Assembly (NCBI GenBank): GCA_913043155.1
Contig: CAJWLY010000106.1
Coordinates: forward strand, 1 to 5,423
Reading direction: 5' to 3'
Source of the DNA: an uncultured Nitrospinaceae bacterium
GTDB lineage: Bacteria; Nitrospinota; Nitrospinia; Nitrospinales; VA-1
Length of the DNA stretch: 5,423 bases
Below the pieces are notes generated by a model. It had not been told where the DNA came from and searched no databases. It was given only the letters and a program-made list of their open reading frames with translations. This document shows, piece by piece, positions 4,117-5,423 of this stretch; within the stretch, counting starts at the first letter, position 1, and each line of letters opens with the position of its first letter. The position numbers and the translations under genes were made by a program.

Positions 4117-5383
4117 AAACGGTCGAGTCATCGATCCGGCCAACGGTATTGACGAGCAGCGCGATCTCCTGATCGAAAAAGGAAAGATCAAGGCTGTCGA
4201 ACCCGCGGGCGAGATCAAGTGTAAGGCAAAGACGATAGACGCCGGGGGTCAGGTTGTCGCACCGGGTTTCATCGATATGCACGTCCATTTCCGGGAACCG
4301 GGATTCGAGTACAAGGAAACCATCGAATCCGGATGTCGATCTGCAGCGGCTGGCGGATTCACCACGGTGGCAATCATGCCCAATACGAACCCGGTTAATG
4401 ATACCCGGTCTGTGACCGAACTGATACTAGCGCAAGCAAAAGCTTGTGGAATTGTTCGCGTGCATCCCATTGGCGCCATTTCTCAAGGACTTGCTGGGGA
4501 GCGTTTGTCGGAGATGGGTGACCTGAAAGATGCTGGAGCCATCGCTTTCTCAGACGATGGGCGCCCAGTAATGAATAGCGAGTTGATGCGTCGCGCATTC
4601 GAATACAGCAGAATGTTTGGTTTGCCTCTTATTCAGCACAGTGAAATCCTCGACCTCACAGAGGGAGGCTGCATGAACGAGGGCGCGGTCGCAACTGAGC
4701 TAGGGCTGAAGGGAATGCCGGTGGAGGCGGAGGACATCATGGTCTATCGGGACATTGCTCTTCTTAAAAAGACCGGAGGACGCCTCCACGTAGCCCATAT
4801 TAGTAGTGGGAACGCCGTGGAACTGGTGCGTCAGGCAAAGGCCCAGGGCTTGCCCGTCACCTGCGAGGTTGCGCCTCATCATTTCACACTCACAGACGAC
4901 GCAGTTAGGGGCTATGACACCAATACAAAAATGAGTCCGCCCCTCCGCACGCAGAATGATATCGAGCGCATCAAGGAAGGGCTCGAGGACGATACCATTG
5001 ACATAATCGCCACCGATCATGCTCCTCATGACATGGTCGACAAGCAGGTCGAATATCAGCACGCCTGTTTCGGGATTGTGGGTCTGGAAACCGCTCTCCC
5101 ACTAACGCTGCGGTTAGTTCAGGAAAACAGGCTTACCCTACCCCGCGCAATCGAAAAAATTACCTCTATGCCTGCCCGCATTTTCAACTTGGATGTGGGA
5201 AGCCTTTCCGTCGGTAAACTTGCGGATGTGGTTATCTTTAATCCGGAAGAGGAGTACACGGTTGACGTTTCCAGACTACATTCCAGGAGCAAGAACAGTC
5301 CATTCGACGGATGGAACGTAAAAGGAAAGGTCACGCACACCCTTGTCGGCGGTAAAGTAATATACTCTGCGGCTAAAAATTAA
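4103..5383 (+). CDS. pyrC: Dihydroorotase, class I (PyrC)
   Basis: PyrC reversibly cyclises N-carbamoyl-aspartate to dihydroorotate, the step after PyrB. From ATG 4103 the protein has 426 residues, the usual size for class I enzymes, and begins MVLIKNGRVIDP. The amidohydrolase metal site is complete: HxH at His60/His62 in GFIDMHVHFREPG, Asp151 or Asp152 in FSDDG, His179 in QHSE, His232 in HVAHIS, and catalytic Asp305 in ATDHAPH (303-309). Substrate-binding Arg64, Asn94/Asn96 (MPNTNP) and the conserved KMSPPLR (276-282) are also present. The enzyme should thus be active, unlike the PyrC-prime pseudoenzymes that pair with PyrB in some proteobacteria. A longer reading from TTG 4088 adds five residues but lacks a usable ribosome site. 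It overlaps pyrB by 14 bp. Confidence 0.96.
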   Translation: MVLIKNGRVIDPANGIDEQRDLLIEKGKIKAVEPAGEIKCKAKTIDAGGQVVAPGFIDMHVHFREPGFEYKETIESGCRSAAAGGFTTVAIMPNTNPVNDTRSVTELILAQAKACGIVRVHPIGAISQGLAGERLSEMGDLKDAGAIAFSDDGRPVMNSELMRRAFEYSRMFGLPLIQHSEILDLTEGGCMNEGAVATELGLKGMPVEAEDIMVYRDIALLKKTGGRLHVAHISSGNAVELVRQAKAQGLPVTCEVAPHHFTLTDDAVRGYDTNTKMSPPLRTQNDIERIKEGLEDDTIDIIATDHAPHDMVDKQVEYQHACFGIVGLETALPLTLRLVQENRLTLPRAIEKITSMPARIFNLDVGSLSVGKLADVVIFNPEEEYTVDVSRLHSRSKNSPFDGWNVKGKVTHTLVGGKVIYSAAKN

Positions 5384-5409
5384 ATAACCTTGCAAATTCT
5401 TACGACATC

Positions 5410-5423
5410 ATGAAAGCAGTTCT
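5410..5423 (+). CDS. carA: Possible start of carA (carbamoyl-phosphate synthase small subunit), cut by the window edge
   Basis: ATG at 5410 is followed by codons reading M-K-A-V and an incomplete CT (a leucine in any completion), 26 bp after the pyrC stop. Many CarA proteins begin M-K-A-(I/V/L)-L, and carA often follows pyrC in such operons. Only four full codons are visible and no clear Shine-Dalgarno is seen in 5384-5409, so the call rests mainly on context. Confidence 0.4.

Overview
This is a bacterial window of about 5.4 kb with mid-range base composition and tightly packed genes. Three blocks can be read. (1) On the minus strand at the left edge (1-896) are two closely spaced genes: a thioredoxin-fold (TlpA/redoxin-like) protein, followed 7 bp later by the start of a gene with a winged-helix dimerisation domain like that of O-methyltransferases, cut by the window edge. 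(2) Diverging from these on the plus strand (1046-2317) are a zinc-finger-less DnaJ/CbpA-type co-chaperone and a small [2Fe-2S] ferredoxin. (3) From about 2461 to the right edge lies a de novo pyrimidine operon: promoter, attenuator leader, pyrR, pyrB, pyrC and probably the first codons of carA.

The most informative part is the pyr leader (2461-2639). A good sigma-70-type promoter (TTGACT, 17 bp, TAGTAT) is followed by a hairpin whose loop matches the PyrR-binding consensus at 9 of 10 positions and which has the purine bulge typical of that element. An intrinsic terminator with a 7-T tract comes next. The 3' side of the PyrR loop can pair with the 5' side of the terminator, giving the classic switch between binding loop, antiterminator and terminator. 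A 29-codon open frame runs through the terminator. It has a GTG start and a plausible ribosome site (AAGGG) buried in the foot of the PyrR hairpin, and its TGA overlaps a TTG codon that is the better start of pyrR. This suggests that PyrR controls translation of a leader peptide, which in turn controls termination, and perhaps that pyrR translation is coupled to the leader peptide. The ATG that gives the longest pyrR frame lies inside the terminator stem and is probably not used.

The pyr genes act together. PyrB (aspartate carbamoyltransferase) makes carbamoyl-aspartate, PyrC (class I dihydroorotase) closes the ring, and CarA would help supply carbamoyl phosphate. PyrR senses UMP/UTP and closes the loop through the leader RNA. 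pyrR and pyrB overlap by 1 nt, pyrB and pyrC by about 14 nt, and the putative carA starts 26 bp after pyrC.

The host cannot be named with certainty. The pyrR-pyrB-pyrC(-carA) order and protein style would fit a Nitrospinota, Nitrospirota or Deltaproteobacteria-like lineage, but this is an impression. No tRNA, rRNA, CRISPR array, insertion sequence or phage gene was seen.
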